DNA from: Candidatus Cloacimonas sp.
Lineage (GTDB): Bacteria > Cloacimonadota > Cloacimonadia > Cloacimonadales > Cloacimonadaceae
Length of the DNA: 44,551 bases
Assembly (NCBI GenBank): GCA_035403355.1
Contig: DAONFA010000017.1
Coordinates: forward strand, 1 to 44,551
Reading direction: 5' to 3'
Position 1 is the first letter of the stretch, and the number at the start of each line of letters is the position of its first letter. A program made the translations under genes and the position numbers. The notes under the pieces were generated by a model that was given only the letters and a program-made list of their open reading frames with translations, ran no database searches and was not told the DNA's origin. This document shows positions 43,644 to 44,551 of the stretch, piece by piece.

Positions 43644-43927
43644 TTATTCTATCCTGTTATCTTTTTCTTGCGTTATTTATGGCTGAAATAAAGGGTAATT
43701 ACCTTCCCTTACAGGGAAAATTTGCTTTCCTTCCACCCCGCTGTAAGCGAACTCTATCTATTTCTTAAGCAGATAGTTGCCTCTTTTTTTTCAGCAGTAT
43801 CAGCAATGTTCTTCGTTACCCGGGAAAAACATCTTATCCCGTTTCTGTGTTGCAATCAAAGTTAAAATTTAACTCCTCTTAGGAAATACCGCTAATGCCG
43901 GAAAAACAAGGGTCTCCCCAATCCGGA
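43644..43927 (-). promoter_or_regulatory. Long structured leader of the importer operon
   Basis: If transcription starts below the TATAAT at 43934-43939, the 5' leader is about 285 nt. It contains many stems: CCGGA/TCCGG (43898-43902 with 43922-43926) enclosing GGG-TCT-CCC, CGGGA/TCCCG (43821-43825 with 43837-43841), CTATCT/AGATAG (43754-43759 with 43771-43776), CGCT-GTA-AGCG (43739-43749), TTCCCT-TAC-AGGGAA (43704-43718) and GGTAATTACC (43694-43703). A riboswitch is plausible given the gene type. I could not match a known class on the coding strand. Confidence 0.45.
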
Positions 43928-43933
43928 AACGAG

Positions 43934-43969
43934 ATTATACCTTAGTAAGGATTAAGCTCTGGCTGTCAA
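43934..43969 (-). promoter_or_regulatory. Candidate promoter of the importer operon
   Basis: On the minus strand a perfect TATAAT (43934-43939) lies 24 bases after a perfect TTGACA (43964-43969). The spacing is too long for a standard sigma-70 promoter (about 17), so one of the two boxes may not belong to it. Confidence 0.45.
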
Positions 43970-44031
43970 GAAAAATGACTTTCCTTTCTTTTTTTAAGTC
44001 CTTTCTTTAAACTTTACCGCAGGGCATATCA

Positions 44032-44075
44032 TTCCCGTATCGTGCCCGTATCGTTCCCGTATCGTTCTCGTATCG
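44032..44075 (+). repeat. 11-base tandem repeat, four copies
   Basis: TTCCCGTATCG, TGCCCGTATCG, TTCCCGTATCG and TTCTCGTATCG lie head to tail at 44032, 44043, 44054 and 44065, followed by GATAACGGAAT. The period of one helical turn puts all copies on the same face, as in protein-binding iterons. Confidence 0.9.
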
Positions 44076-44415
44076 GATAACGGAATTAGACGAGAATTTT
44101 ATTACCGCTATAATGGAAAGAAGAAAGCGAAAGCAATTCCAATTTCCACTGAAAAAACGCCAAAGATGCTTGTTTTACGCTGATTTGATGTTCGCCCGGA
44201 ATAAACCCGGGAAAGTTTTATATATAAACAAAACAAGGCATTCAAAAGCAAACCGGAAGGCAAAATTATTGCTTGGTAAACGGGTGTATAGAACTTTAAG
44301 ATAGCATACCAATGGTTTACAGCAAAGCGGAATCCTGCAGCCAATATGCTATATAGCATTGTTTTAGTTAGAGTATCCTGTTTCTGAATTTGAAGGCATT
44401 CCCACAAAAAAACGA

Positions 44416-44424
44416 TGTGGATAA
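44416..44424 (-). other. Consensus DnaA box
   Basis: TGTGGATAA on the plus strand is TTATCCACA on the minus strand, the perfect E. coli-type DnaA site. It is the only exact copy I see in the surrounding 900 bases. One site alone does not make an origin and could be chance. Confidence 0.4.
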
Positions 44425-44551
44425 GTCATAACATACTGTTGTATAGTTAGATATATGGTGTAAATGTCCAAAGTATTAATTTTGTTATTCAGTGAAAAAA
44501 TGGATTTTCCCTCAAAAATTTTCGTAAACAAAATTGGCAATCGAGAATTTT

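Larger units (their letters stand above)
43970..44551. other. AT-rich stretch without a supported gene
   Basis: It holds a four-copy 11-base tandem repeat (44032-44075), one consensus DnaA box (44416-44424) and AT-rich DNA to the edge. Two short frames overlap at 44108-44407 on opposite strands, one very basic, one hydrophobic with a TTG start. Neither has a ribosome site or family resemblance, so neither is called. Confidence 0.6.

Noticed and set aside
43692..43782. Cobalamin riboswitch on the plus strand
   Set aside because: Only fragments of the consensus match, the GGTG and full B12-box parts are missing, and no plus-strand gene follows for over 700 bases. Kept only as a remark within the leader finding.
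44108..44407. Hydrophobic or basic small proteins at the right edge
   Set aside because: Opposite-strand frames overlap each other, lack ribosome sites, and one needs a TTG start; no family resemblance.

Overview
The window looks like chromosomal DNA of a diderm bacterium of the FCB group, most likely Cloacimonadota (Candidatus Cloacimonas or a close relative). This is inferred from several traits: surface proteins ending in a type A type IX secretion (T9SS) sorting domain (NYPNPFNP start, IYN-KGQ core, KM-LMK end), two PorV/PorQ-like barrels, a GldA/F/G-like ABC system, a TonB-dependent receptor with ExbB-ExbD-ExbD-TonB, AT-rich DNA, strong GGAGG-type ribosome binding sites and very compact operons. 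No 16S or other marker in the window settles the species. There are no transposases, phage genes or CRISPR arrays.

Layout. 1-254: mosaic of short intergenic repeats. 255-2218 (-): RNB-domain exoribonuclease just behind a tRNA-Arg(CCT). 2350-4445 (+): asd and an M20 amidohydrolase. 4446-4609: convergent gap with a large inverted repeat. 4610-13602 (-): tyrS, M50 membrane protease, glnA and a giant C25-like secreted protein. 13603-14035: ordered array of hairpin repeats. 14036-21022 (-): membrane fusion protein, ABC ATPase, ABC-2 permease, GldG-like protein, DUF4340-like protein, GNAT acetyltransferase and phosphofructokinase, nearly all overlapping or 1-2 bases apart. 21023-21483: divergent control region with 11-base-phased repeats. 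21484-29371 (+): ptsN, a PorV/PorQ-like barrel starting inside ptsN, glyS, pta, a class I aminotransferase, a small membrane protein, a PfkB-family kinase and purM. 29578-41332 (+): TonB-dependent receptor, exbB, two exbD, tonB, a large surface protein, a second PorV/PorQ-like protein and a T9SS-sorted protein, ended by a clear terminator. 41391-41877: second large hairpin-repeat field. 41878-43643 (-): FecCD-type permease and substrate-binding lipoprotein, behind a leader of about 285 bases full of hairpins. 43970-44551: no gene; an 11-base tandem repeat and one consensus DnaA box.

How it fits together. Housekeeping genes (tyrS, glyS, asd, glnA, purM, pta, pfk) are interleaved with envelope systems. 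The most system-like block is 29578-41332, where an energised outer-membrane receptor complex is encoded together with a PorV-like T9SS shuttle candidate and two large secreted proteins. The most novel DNA-level signal is a family of roughly 26-base elements. Each is a CCGGAA tag followed by an 8-bp stem closed by a TCCT (or reverse-strand AGGA) loop. Stem sequences change in step on both arms between copies, and all copies lie outside genes, just downstream of stop codons.
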